Below, one piece after another: positions 30,983 to 39,268 of a stretch of DNA of 64,000 bases. The position numbers and the translations under genes were made by a program. Origin of the DNA: Seongchinamella unica (GTDB lineage: Bacteria; Pseudomonadota; Gammaproteobacteria; Pseudomonadales; Halieaceae); assembly GCF_004354085.1 (NCBI RefSeq), contig NZ_SMSE01000002.1:868001-932000 (forward strand). Reading direction: 5' to 3'. A model generated the notes under the pieces. The model made no database searches. It was not told where the DNA came from and saw only the letters and a program-made list of their open reading frames with translations. Positions within the stretch are counted from its first letter, which is position 1; every line of letters starts with the position of its first letter.

Positions 30983-31582
30983 TTACAGCCTCCTGAGGCG
31001 CGACGCGTTAAGGTGATCGAGCACGTACTCGATTCGGTCCGAGCCCCAGAACAATTCCTCTCCAATGCGGAAGCTGGGGACACCGATCAGGCCCAGCTCC
31101 TGCGCCTCGGCCCAGTTATCCTCCATCTGTCTGAGGTAACCGGCATCGCTGAAAGCTGCCTGCAGCGCCGCCCGCTCAAGACCGATGTTGTCACCTACCT
31201 GCAACAGCACCTGCTCATTGCCGATGTCCAGGCCCTCGGCCCATTCGGCACGCATCACCTCCACTATCCACTCGCGCAGTACTCCCTGCTCTTCGGCCAG
31301 CAGTGAGGCCGCGCCGGCCATGGTCGGATCGGTGGCGATCGGCGGTGGGTTCATGGGGATGCCCATTTTCGCAGTGATACGGCGCACATCCTGCCGGGTG
31401 AGCGGTACTTTTACCTTGGCCCTCTCTGGCGATGAGCGCCCGGACCAGCCGCCCAGCGGGCGCCACACCATCCTGGTGTGGTAGTCGTCGAAAATACGGA
31501 ACAGTGTTTTCGAGGCGATATAGCAGTAGGGGCTGCGAAAGTTGAAATACAGTGTTACATCAACGGGTTCAGTCATTGTCAT
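30983..31582 (-). CDS. DsbA-like / 2-hydroxychromene-2-carboxylate isomerase family protein
   Basis: A 199-residue kappa-GST-like thioredoxin-fold protein. It has FNFRSPYCYIA near the N-terminus and GVPSFRIGEELFWGSDRI near the end, the hallmark of the NahD/DsbA-like group. NahD is a glutathione-dependent isomerase in naphthalene degradation. The usual dithiol CxxC is absent here and only one Cys remains in SPYCY. An ATG at 31576, with AGAG 8 nt before it, is an alternative start. A terminator lies just upstream. Confidence 0.8.
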   Translation of the reverse strand: MTMTEPVDVTLYFNFRSPYCYIASKTLFRIFDDYHTRMVWRPLGGWSGRSSPERAKVKVPLTRQDVRRITAKMGIPMNPPPIATDPTMAGAASLLAEEQGVLREWIVEVMRAEWAEGLDIGNEQVLLQVGDNIGLERAALQAAFSDAGYLRQMEDNWAEAQELGLIGVPSFRIGEELFWGSDRIEYVLDHLNASRLRRL

Positions 31583-31590
31583 GCTCTTTG

Positions 31591-31629
31591 AAAAATGCCA
31601 GCTCCCGGTACCGCAGGGCGAGAGCTGGC
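31591..31629 (-). terminator. Terminator or attenuator between DUF1329 and the isomerase gene
   Basis: An 8-bp stem GCCAGCTC / GAGCTGGC (31597-31604 with 31622-31629). The 17-nt loop can itself pair. On the minus strand ATTTTT follows. It ends only about 9 nt before the next start codon. Confidence 0.75.
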
Positions 31630-31648
31630 CAACACCACGGAGTGGAGC

Positions 31649-32959
31649 CTAGCGGCCCTTGGCGCGCATATTCTGCACGGTGAACAGCTTCACCTGGTTC
31701 AACTCAGGATCAACCTGGCCCTTGAACTGGCCGGTGGTGCAATGACCCGCCTGAATATCCAGCATGGAGAACGCATCGTCAATGGAGACGCCGGTGCCCT
31801 TGTTCTTTTCCAAGTGATGATCGGGATGCGCCTGGCCAATCAGCCAGGATTTCCACAGATCGCCCTTGCGATCATAGATCAGGGTGCGCGGCAGGGTGAA
31901 TGTCTGGGCATCGACGTAGTGCACACGCTTGCTGATCGGGTGGTTCTCATCGATGGGGTCGGACTCAAGCACATATACCTTTCGCAGCTGCCAGGTGATC
32001 TTGGGGAAACAGCCCCCCTTGCCGCCAAAATCTACGAATTGGTAACCATCGCTTTCGACAAGGTCTGTCGCCAGTTCCAGATCGTTGTGATTGAAGAAGG
32101 GCAGCATGATGTTCTTGGTGCCCTTGTAGGTCCAGTTCATATCCGAGATACGGCCGTTGTAGCCTTCGAAGTCCTCGATCATGATGTCGGCGCCGAGGAA
32201 GGCATCGGTGATCTGCCCCGAAGACAGGCGACGTACGCGGCGCTGGAAGCCCAGGTACAGCCAGGTGTTGTCCGCGGTCTGGTCATCCGAGGAGCGGTGA
32301 ATCAACAGTTGGGTGTTTTTCACGTCAAACGGCTCAAGCACCTGCACGTAGATCGCGCGGAACAGGTCTGAGGGGTTATCGGCGAACTCCGGCACCGGAT
32401 CGTGCTGCACCCGATGCTTGTAGTTCAGGAAGTGGAAGTTGTACTTCAAGGTACGCTCCACCTTACCGGACTCCAGGTCGCGGTATTTCCAGTAGAACGG
32501 ATAGATCGCGGCGCTATCGCCCCAGTTGTAACCGTACTTGTAGTTCCAGGCCAGCTTTTCGCCGGCGCGCGGGTCATCGGCGCTGGGTTCCTCGGGGAAA
32601 GGACGGCCGGCAACGAAGCCATTGATCTGGCCGAGCTCATCACCAAGAGAGACCTTGCCCATGCCGCTGCGCGTTGCTTCCACGTAGGCAGGGTAGAGAT
32701 CAAAGGAAGTGGTTTCCGCCACCTGCATTTCCCACCAGCCGTTCTTCAGCTGCTCGTAGGTAGCGGGGTCCAGTGCATCCTTGAACTGGTCTGCGTTGGA
32801 TGCATTGATCGTCATGCCCACTTCCAGGCCGGGAAAGCTGGGGGCGCCGTCCTTGTAAGGATAGAAGGAGTTGTCCACCACATCGGCCATCGCTGACTGG
32901 CTGGAGCCGATAGCGGCGGCCAGGGCCAGGGTTGTTGCTGTTTTCTTGAACATTGTCAT
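31649..32959 (-). CDS. DUF1329 exported protein, copy 1
   Basis: A 436-residue periplasmic protein. A signal peptide ends near SAMADVVDN (about 24-26). The DUF1329 body includes LLIHRSSDDQ, a DAFLGADIMIEDFEGYNG stretch, and GKGGCFPKITWQLRKVYVLE. The family has a LolA/LolB-like barrel and is usually encoded next to DUF1302, MMPL and YCF48 genes, exactly as here. It lies 18 bp after DUF1302. A lipid or hydrophobe carrier role is inferred from fold and context. A second copy lies at 43248-44540. Confidence 0.85.
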   Translation of the reverse strand: MTMFKKTATTLALAAAIGSSQSAMADVVDNSFYPYKDGAPSFPGLEVGMTINASNADQFKDALDPATYEQLKNGWWEMQVAETTSFDLYPAYVEATRSGMGKVSLGDELGQINGFVAGRPFPEEPSADDPRAGEKLAWNYKYGYNWGDSAAIYPFYWKYRDLESGKVERTLKYNFHFLNYKHRVQHDPVPEFADNPSDLFRAIYVQVLEPFDVKNTQLLIHRSSDDQTADNTWLYLGFQRRVRRLSSGQITDAFLGADIMIEDFEGYNGRISDMNWTYKGTKNIMLPFFNHNDLELATDLVESDGYQFVDFGGKGGCFPKITWQLRKVYVLESDPIDENHPISKRVHYVDAQTFTLPRTLIYDRKGDLWKSWLIGQAHPDHHLEKNKGTGVSIDDAFSMLDIQAGHCTTGQFKGQVDPELNQVKLFTVQNMRAKGR

Positions 32960-32977
32960 ATCTCCGTATTATCTCGA

Positions 32978-34936
32978 TTAGAAGCGGTAGCGTAGGGTGA
33001 CCTGGAATTCGTCTTCCTCACTGGCGCTACCCAGCGGGCCAGAGCGGAAACGTCCCAGCGGCTGCACACCGCTCAGGCCGACAGAACCTGATTGCATCGG
33101 GTCGGCGTGGGCCGGGCTTGCGGTAAAGGGCGGGAAGGGGTTACAGGTGCGGCAGTCGTCAAACTCCTGATCACCCATGCCGTCGCCAAACTTGATGTTG
33201 AAGCCCACGATCAGGCGCCAGTTGTCGTTGATCAGCCAGTCGACAGAGGGAGCGACGGTACCCGCCTCGGCCTCGTAATCGTAGGCCATGATGATCTGGG
33301 GGCTGATGGTATCGGACTTGTACCACCCCTTGATCAACAGGGTCGCGATGTAGTTGTCCTCCCAGTCGGGCATACCGATATCACCCAGCGGCGCCTTCTC
33401 CAGTTCGTGGTCCAGCAGGTGCTGGCCGAAGACCTGGCCGGAAATCAGAAAGGCCCGCTTCTTGTTGAGAAAGGGGATAAAGGTATTGCGATCTACACCC
33501 AGCACCCAGCGCATCACGTCTGATTCGGAGTACAGGTCGGGCTCAATGGAGTTGGCGAACTCCTCACCCTGTGTGTAAGTGGCCTCAACCCGGAATACCG
33601 TCTTGATCGCGTCGATGTAGAAATCCAGGGAGCCACCGAACAGGTCCACTTCCGGGAAATTGATATCGAATGCGATCAGGTGATCCCAGTCGGCGATTTC
33701 GCCGGTAAAGGCATTCATCGACTCGATATCACCACGCAGCGTCGGTAACTGCTGGTAGTAGTGGTAGTAGTTCAGGGAGAAGCCTACACTCTTGTAAACA
33801 CCCTCCAACTTGATACCTCCCTGGTCGTGGCCGGAGGGCATATCAACCTTGCGGATACCGATGACCCCAGGAGCGAAGTCCGCCGCGATCAGGCCGGGAT
33901 CGTCCAGACCGATGGCGCCCGCCGGGACGAAGTTGGAGACGGTACAGCCGTTCTCCCAGCAGTTGTTCATGGCGCGGAAGAAAGAGCCCGCATCGAGGAT
34001 GGAATACGGCGTGCCACCCTGCCCCAGGTCATTGGGGCGGAACTGGTCGAAATTCCAAACTACCTGCAGGTTCAGGTCATCAAAGATATCCGTGGCGCCC
34101 CAGCGATACTCCGCCGTCGCAATCCACTGCGGGATACGTATATCCTCCAGTTCGTCGTAGATGTTCTGGCGCGAGAAATCCACCGGGTTGATCACGTCCA
34201 GCACCCGGAACAGGTCGGTGCGCCCCCAGACCACTTGTTGCTTGCCGACACGGAAGAACCATTCGGACATATCACCGGTGGGTACGCTGCCTTCAAAATA
34301 CAGCTCGCGGATGAAATCCAACTCGTCATTGAATTCCGGGAAGCGCAGGTCGTTGGTGTCGTAGTCCATGTAGTCGTCGAGACCACAGCCGCGGGAATCC
34401 TTGTCACAGGGACGCACCGGCACACCGATGGTGACACCGCCCATGGGGTCGTGCATGTCCTCGCCGAGAACCTTCAGTCCCCGGTTGGGGTTGCTGGAAA
34501 CGTCGTACAGGAAGCCCGGCGGAATGGCGCCGGGCGGACCGCCATTGCCCAGGATAGACTGCCCCCAGGGCGAGTCTGTGCCGCCGTAGATTGCCTGGGC
34601 GGTAGTACTGCCGAAGTTCTCGAACGAACGCGAGCCGCCGGCATCGTGGCCGTAATCTTCCGAGTTGAGATCGTAGACCGCGTCATAGGTAGCCCGCAGG
34701 GTACCGCTGACGCGGAAATTGTTCATGCCGAACTTCTTGCCGAAGTCCTTACTGAACTCGAACTGCCCCGTGTTGCGAGATTTGGACAGGCCCACGCCGT
34801 CGCGGTAGAACGTCGCGTTCTCCACAAAACCCGCTGTATCCCACTGTTCATCCTGGGCATGGGCGCCAGTGGCCCCCACACCCGCCAGGAGCGTGGTACT
34901 TCCCAGCGCGGTAAGAATCTTGCTTATCTTTTTCAT
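32978..34936 (-). CDS. DUF1302 outer-membrane protein
   Basis: A 652-residue protein. Its signal peptide ends GAHAQDEQW (about 30). Alternating polar/aromatic strands follow, with the sequence FQVTLRYRF at the C-terminus, the terminal-Phe signature of Bam-assembled beta-barrels. The middle has the family's EFNDELDFIRELYFEG and VGKQQVVWGRTDLFR segments. The start ATG 34936 follows GAGGGAA; a longer frame to 34990 is not supported. DUF1302 proteins accompany hydrophobic-substrate catabolic clusters and are suspected barrel channels. Confidence 0.87.
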   Translation of the reverse strand: MKKISKILTALGSTTLLAGVGATGAHAQDEQWDTAGFVENATFYRDGVGLSKSRNTGQFEFSKDFGKKFGMNNFRVSGTLRATYDAVYDLNSEDYGHDAGGSRSFENFGSTTAQAIYGGTDSPWGQSILGNGGPPGAIPPGFLYDVSSNPNRGLKVLGEDMHDPMGGVTIGVPVRPCDKDSRGCGLDDYMDYDTNDLRFPEFNDELDFIRELYFEGSVPTGDMSEWFFRVGKQQVVWGRTDLFRVLDVINPVDFSRQNIYDELEDIRIPQWIATAEYRWGATDIFDDLNLQVVWNFDQFRPNDLGQGGTPYSILDAGSFFRAMNNCWENGCTVSNFVPAGAIGLDDPGLIAADFAPGVIGIRKVDMPSGHDQGGIKLEGVYKSVGFSLNYYHYYQQLPTLRGDIESMNAFTGEIADWDHLIAFDINFPEVDLFGGSLDFYIDAIKTVFRVEATYTQGEEFANSIEPDLYSESDVMRWVLGVDRNTFIPFLNKKRAFLISGQVFGQHLLDHELEKAPLGDIGMPDWEDNYIATLLIKGWYKSDTISPQIIMAYDYEAEAGTVAPSVDWLINDNWRLIVGFNIKFGDGMGDQEFDDCRTCNPFPPFTASPAHADPMQSGSVGLSGVQPLGRFRSGPLGSASEEDEFQVTLRYRF

Positions 34937-34986
34937 CGGATTCCCTCTAGAGGTGTGTATTTGGTGACCGCTTTTGGTCGTTATTA

Positions 34987-37407
34987 TCAAGCCGCTACGG
35001 GCTTTGCCTGAATCTCGTCATCCAGTAGTTCTGCCTGGACAATAAATTTCGGCCTGAACCTGACAATCCAGGCGGGTACCAGGTTGGCCGCTGCCCACGC
35101 GTTCAGGATCAACATCACTACCAGCAATAGGGCCGCATCAGCCTGGAAGCGCAGGTCGGATACGAAGGCCCACATCACCACGCCGCCAATCAGTGCTGTG
35201 GCGGTAAAGGCGATGGCCTTGCCGGTAGTGGCAATGGCATGGCGGATACCGGCCCCGAGGTCGCCCTCTGCCCGGGCGGTTTCCTCCCGCACCCGGTCCA
35301 TCATGTAAATCGAGTAGTCGATGCCCACGCCGATACCCACCGCAATGATGGGCACCGTGTTGACATCGATGCCGATGCCGACAATGCCCATGTAGGCGTA
35401 GGTAGCCACGGTGCAAAAGGTCATCACCAGGAACATCAGCCAGCCCGCGTGAAAGGACCAGTAGAACAGAGTGACGAACAGGAAGATCAAGGCCATGGCT
35501 GCGGGAATAATCACCAAGTTGCTCTCGAAGGCCGCCTCGTTGATCGCGGCGGTCACGCCGATGGGGCCGCCTGCCAGGCGAACCTCAAGACCCTCGACCT
35601 GGTTGGCCGGGTCGTCGATCCACTCCTTCGCCATGTGGATAGCCCGGCGCAGGGTCTCGCCCTTATGATCTTTGTAGAAGAACACCAGGTTGGCGGTCTG
35701 GTCATCGGTGTCGACGAACTCCTTGAGCGCGCCGGGAATCGGGCTGGAGGCCATGAAGGCGAACATCAGCCCGCCGACGTAGCTCGCCTCGTCAGGGATC
35801 ACCGCCCAGCGCGGGTCGTCGTTGTGCAGAATCTGGTTCACCTGCTTGACCAGGTCCGGCATGCCCTTGCTGCCGCCCATCTCCGGGTCCTGCAGCATAT
35901 GGATCTGCAGGTCTTCCAGCGCGCGCAACACCTCCGGCCGTTTCATACCGCCGGGTTCGTCCGTATGGGCGACAATGTACATCTCCTCCGAGCCCGGGAA
36001 GTTGTCATTGATATTCTTTGACGACACGTTGTAGTCGTGGTCGGGATAGAGAATCGGCGAACCCGGCTCCGACTCACCAATTTGCACTTTCGAACTTAGC
36101 AGCCCGCCACCCGCGTATACGGCAAATGCGAGCAACAACACAGCCAGCGAGCCGCCCTTGCTGGTAACAAAGCGCGCCAGCGAGGCGAACACCCCGGCCT
36201 GGGCCTTGTCGGCGGCGTCTACGCTGACCTTGCTCAGGGGCAGCAGCGACAGGATCAGCGGCACTGCCATCAACACGGTGATCACCACGGTGCCCGCCCA
36301 GATGGAGGCGTAGATGCCAAGCTTGACGTTGATCGGCGACGAACCCAGTGAAATCAGCAGCAGGCCCACCGCATCGGACACGATACCGAGGGTACCCGGG
36401 CGAAACAGGGTTTCGAAGGTGCGTCTGGCGGCGTCGTGGCTGTCGGCCGCCTCGAGCGCCTCCAGGTAGTAACGCTCCACCAACTGGATACCGTGGGACA
36501 TCGCCCTCGCCGTGATCAGAAAGGGGATCACCAGGGTCAGCGGATCCAGGTTGTAGCCCAGCAGGGAGACAATACCGAGGCCCCAGGTAGCAGAAATCAT
36601 CACCCCGATCAGGGGCAGCAGGATGCCGTAGCCGCGGGTGCGGAAATAGGCCACTAGCAGCGCCAGCAGGATGGCCATGGTGAGCAGAAATATCTGCATG
36701 ATCTGGCCCAGGTAGCTGTACACCCAGCCCATCAACACCGGCTGGCCAGTAGCGTATATGTGTACACCCTGAGCCGCCTCGTCGACACGCAATTGCTCCA
36801 CCTCGTCCTTGAGCTCGCCGAGCTGACGGAAAATCTCCACGTAATCCAGCTGCCCCTCATTGAAAGTGCCGCGGATCAGAGCGGACTTGAGGTCTGGTGC
36901 CACCAGCAGGCCGTAGACCGTCGGGTTGGCCATCACGTCCAGGCGCAGCTGCTCCAGTTGTTCCTGGCTCATGTCGGGGTAAAGCGGGTCGTAATAAGCC
37001 TCGGAATTCATATTGCCCATCTCTGTCATCCAGTTCTTGCGAACCGTGCGATGAGTGAGGCTGCGCACCAGGTTGTGGTTCACGCCGGGCAGGGAATCGA
37101 CCCCCTGGGTCAGGCGATGGATGCGCGATAGGGTGTCGGAGTTAAAGATATCGCCCTCCTCTACCGAGATGGCCATGACCACGTTGTTGGCGCCACCGAA
37201 TGTGTCTTTTACATCGTTGTGCAACTGGATATAGGGGTGTTCCTGCGGCAACAGGTCGGCGAAATTGGAGTACATTTCCAGGTAGGGAATACGGCTGGCG
37301 AAGAATAAAGTTGCCAGCAGGATTACCGACAGGAATGTCTTGGGGTGATAGAACACAAATACCTCTATCAACCTGAAGAACCGACTGATTACGCTATCTT
37401 GTTTCAC
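34987..37407 (-). CDS. MMPL/RND-superfamily transporter
   Basis: An 806-residue inner-membrane protein with two similar halves. Each half has one N-terminal helix, a large periplasmic loop (about 50-230 and 430-625) and five clustered helices. The sixth-segment-like motif GIGVGIDYSIYMMDRV resembles the proton-relay region of MMPL/HpnN lipid exporters. This single-polypeptide type moves hydrophobic molecules or lipids, unlike tripartite drug pumps. It is 7 bp downstream of the YCF48 gene and about 50 bp before DUF1302. Confidence 0.88.
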   Translation of the reverse strand: MKQDSVISRFFRLIEVFVFYHPKTFLSVILLATLFFASRIPYLEMYSNFADLLPQEHPYIQLHNDVKDTFGGANNVVMAISVEEGDIFNSDTLSRIHRLTQGVDSLPGVNHNLVRSLTHRTVRKNWMTEMGNMNSEAYYDPLYPDMSQEQLEQLRLDVMANPTVYGLLVAPDLKSALIRGTFNEGQLDYVEIFRQLGELKDEVEQLRVDEAAQGVHIYATGQPVLMGWVYSYLGQIMQIFLLTMAILLALLVAYFRTRGYGILLPLIGVMISATWGLGIVSLLGYNLDPLTLVIPFLITARAMSHGIQLVERYYLEALEAADSHDAARRTFETLFRPGTLGIVSDAVGLLLISLGSSPINVKLGIYASIWAGTVVITVLMAVPLILSLLPLSKVSVDAADKAQAGVFASLARFVTSKGGSLAVLLLAFAVYAGGGLLSSKVQIGESEPGSPILYPDHDYNVSSKNINDNFPGSEEMYIVAHTDEPGGMKRPEVLRALEDLQIHMLQDPEMGGSKGMPDLVKQVNQILHNDDPRWAVIPDEASYVGGLMFAFMASSPIPGALKEFVDTDDQTANLVFFYKDHKGETLRRAIHMAKEWIDDPANQVEGLEVRLAGGPIGVTAAINEAAFESNLVIIPAAMALIFLFVTLFYWSFHAGWLMFLVMTFCTVATYAYMGIVGIGIDVNTVPIIAVGIGVGIDYSIYMMDRVREETARAEGDLGAGIRHAIATTGKAIAFTATALIGGVVMWAFVSDLRFQADAALLLVVMLILNAWAAANLVPAWIVRFRPKFIVQAELLDDEIQAKPVAA

Positions 37408-37414
37408 TTTGCTA

Positions 37415-38419
37415 TTACCTGTTGTTGTTTGTCAGCGCTTCAGCCTCGGCCAACGGGATAACCGCCAGCGTGCCGCCGCCCCCCGCCACCAGCAGAGTGC
37501 CATCGCCGAGGGTATCGACGCCGCGCATGAACGCCAGTACCTCAGGGGCGCCCGCGAACAGCTGCCACTCGCCGTCCTGCAACTCCACCAGCTTGGCGCT
37601 GCCGCCCACGGCGAATACGCCGCGTTCGCTGGCGTGCACGTTATAGATCGGCGCGGAAGTCACCGTTTGCTGGCGCTGCCAGCTCACACCCCCATCTGTG
37701 GTCTGCCAGACCACGCCGTCCAGGCCGCCGGCCCAGCCGGTGTTCGCATCCAGGAAGTCGACACCCATGGGATAGAATTCATTGGGGATGGGCTCCAGAG
37801 TTACCCAGCTGTCGCCGCCGTCAGTGGAGGTCAGGACCGTGCCGAACTCACCCAGGGCATAGCCTTTCTGTTCATCAACAAAACGCACTGCTGTGAACTG
37901 AAGGTCTTCGTAGAGACTGAATTCGGTCCAGTCCTGCATGTCGCCCTCAGCCCAGAACAGGGTGCCAAAGGCAGCGGAAACCCAGAGCCGACCATTGGGG
38001 GCGCAATGGATTGAGAGCACGGCCTCGGGTGTATCAATGGCGGAGGACTGCCACTGCTCGCCGTCGCGACGCCATACGCGTCGATCGGTATCCAGGGCGT
38101 AGAACTGACCTGAAGGACAGGCCGTGATACCGATAAGGGCAGGGCGGCCCGGAAGCTCGCTGCGCTGCCAGTTCTTGCCGCTGTCGGTCGAGGCAATCAC
38201 TGCACCCACAGAGCTGACCACCATGACCTCGCTACCTGAGTGAGCAACAGCCTGCAGCATGTCGTAGCGGCGCAGGTCTCTAGCGCCTTCTGCCTCTACA
38301 TGCTCTAAATTGAGCGGAGCCTCGCAGGCTGCCAGCACGCTGCCCAGGAGCAGCATACCGACACGGTAAGCCGAGGCGCCTTCGGTTATTTTCGACAGGA
38401 TTGTTATTGCTATCTTCAT
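37415..38419 (-). CDS. YCF48-like beta-propeller lipoprotein
   Basis: A 334-residue protein with an N-terminal helix and lipobox SVLAAC (Cys about 32), so it is probably lipid-anchored. Asp-box/BNR-type repeats follow: STDSGKNWQ, TSTDGGDSW and QTTDGGVSW, separated by ~60 residues, forming a beta-propeller like photosystem assembly factor HCF136/Ycf48. There is no photosynthesis here. The YCF48-MMPL-DUF1302-DUF1329 set points to an assembly or coupling factor for the transporter. Confidence 0.85.
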   Translation of the reverse strand: MKIAITILSKITEGASAYRVGMLLLGSVLAACEAPLNLEHVEAEGARDLRRYDMLQAVAHSGSEVMVVSSVGAVIASTDSGKNWQRSELPGRPALIGITACPSGQFYALDTDRRVWRRDGEQWQSSAIDTPEAVLSIHCAPNGRLWVSAAFGTLFWAEGDMQDWTEFSLYEDLQFTAVRFVDEQKGYALGEFGTVLTSTDGGDSWVTLEPIPNEFYPMGVDFLDANTGWAGGLDGVVWQTTDGGVSWQRQQTVTSAPIYNVHASERGVFAVGGSAKLVELQDGEWQLFAGAPEVLAFMRGVDTLGDGTLLVAGGGGTLAVIPLAEAEALTNNNR

Positions 38420-38455
38420 CTCTGTTCCCGCTCGTCCTGTAGCGCTAAAAGGCCG

Positions 38456-39247
38456 CTAGACAAACCTCATATTGATCGAGCCCATGTCGTGGTAGCGCAC
38501 GGTGATGTTGTCGCCCGCCTCTACCGCCACCGCCGCTGTGACGCCACCGGTCATGACAAAAGTGCCGGCGGGCAGTTCCTCGCCTCGCTCGCCGAGCATA
38601 TTGGCCAGCATGGCCACGCTGGCGGCCGGGTCACCCAGCACCGCGGCGCCAGTCGCCATCTCGACGATCTCGCCGTTCTTCTCCATCACCACGCCGCAGG
38701 TGCGCAGGTCCATGTGATCCAGCGGGCGGCTGTGACCACCGGTGACGAAGCGCGAGGAGGAGGAGTTGTCGGCGACCACGCTCTTGATATCGAACTTGAA
38801 GTCGCGGTAGCGGGAGTCGATGATTTCCACCGCGGGCAACACGAAATCAGTGGCGGCTATCACGTCCGCCACATGGATTCCCGGGCCTTGCAGCGGCTTG
38901 TTGGTGACAAAAGCAATTTCCGCCTCCACCTTGGGGTGAATCAGTTCGGAAGTCTTGATGGCGGCGCCATCGGGGCAACTGAAGTAGTCGGCGAGGAAGC
39001 CATAGCAGGGTTCTTTCACCCCCATCTGCGCCATCTTGGCCCAGGAGGTGAGGCCCATTTTCATACCGACGATCTTGGTACCACGGGCCTCCTTGAGGCG
39101 ACGGATTTCCCACTGGATATCGTAGGCATCCTCGAAGTCCATATCCGGGTAGTCGTCGGTAATCTTGGTCACGTCCTCGGCCTGCAGTTCGGCGTTCTCC
39201 AGGTGCTCGGCCAGTTGGGTGATAATTTCGGGGCTCAGTGTGCTCAT
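38456..39247 (-). CDS. dmpH: 4-oxalocrotonate (2-oxo-3-hexenedioate) decarboxylase
   Basis: A 263-residue paralogue of DmpE. It shows KIVGMKMGLTSWAKMAQMG, HPKVEAEIAFV with the metal-binding glutamates, and EIIDSRYRDFKF. It decarboxylates 2-oxo-3-hexenedioate to 2-hydroxypenta-2,4-dienoate. It lies directly after dmpC (21 bp), which makes the precursor through the dehydrogenase branch. The tautomerase dmpI, which normally links the two steps, is not found between them or elsewhere in the island. Confidence 0.92.
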   Translation of the reverse strand: MSTLSPEIITQLAEHLENAELQAEDVTKITDDYPDMDFEDAYDIQWEIRRLKEARGTKIVGMKMGLTSWAKMAQMGVKEPCYGFLADYFSCPDGAAIKTSELIHPKVEAEIAFVTNKPLQGPGIHVADVIAATDFVLPAVEIIDSRYRDFKFDIKSVVADNSSSSRFVTGGHSRPLDHMDLRTCGVVMEKNGEIVEMATGAAVLGDPAASVAMLANMLGERGEELPAGTFVMTGGVTAAVAVEAGDNITVRYHDMGSINMRFV

Positions 39248-39268
39248 ACTTTAGTACCTGACTCGTAT

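Noticed and set aside
33761-35011. A 416-codon plus-strand open frame over DUF1302
   Set aside because: Antisense to a gene with signal peptide, barrel C-terminus and operon position. No independent evidence of coding.
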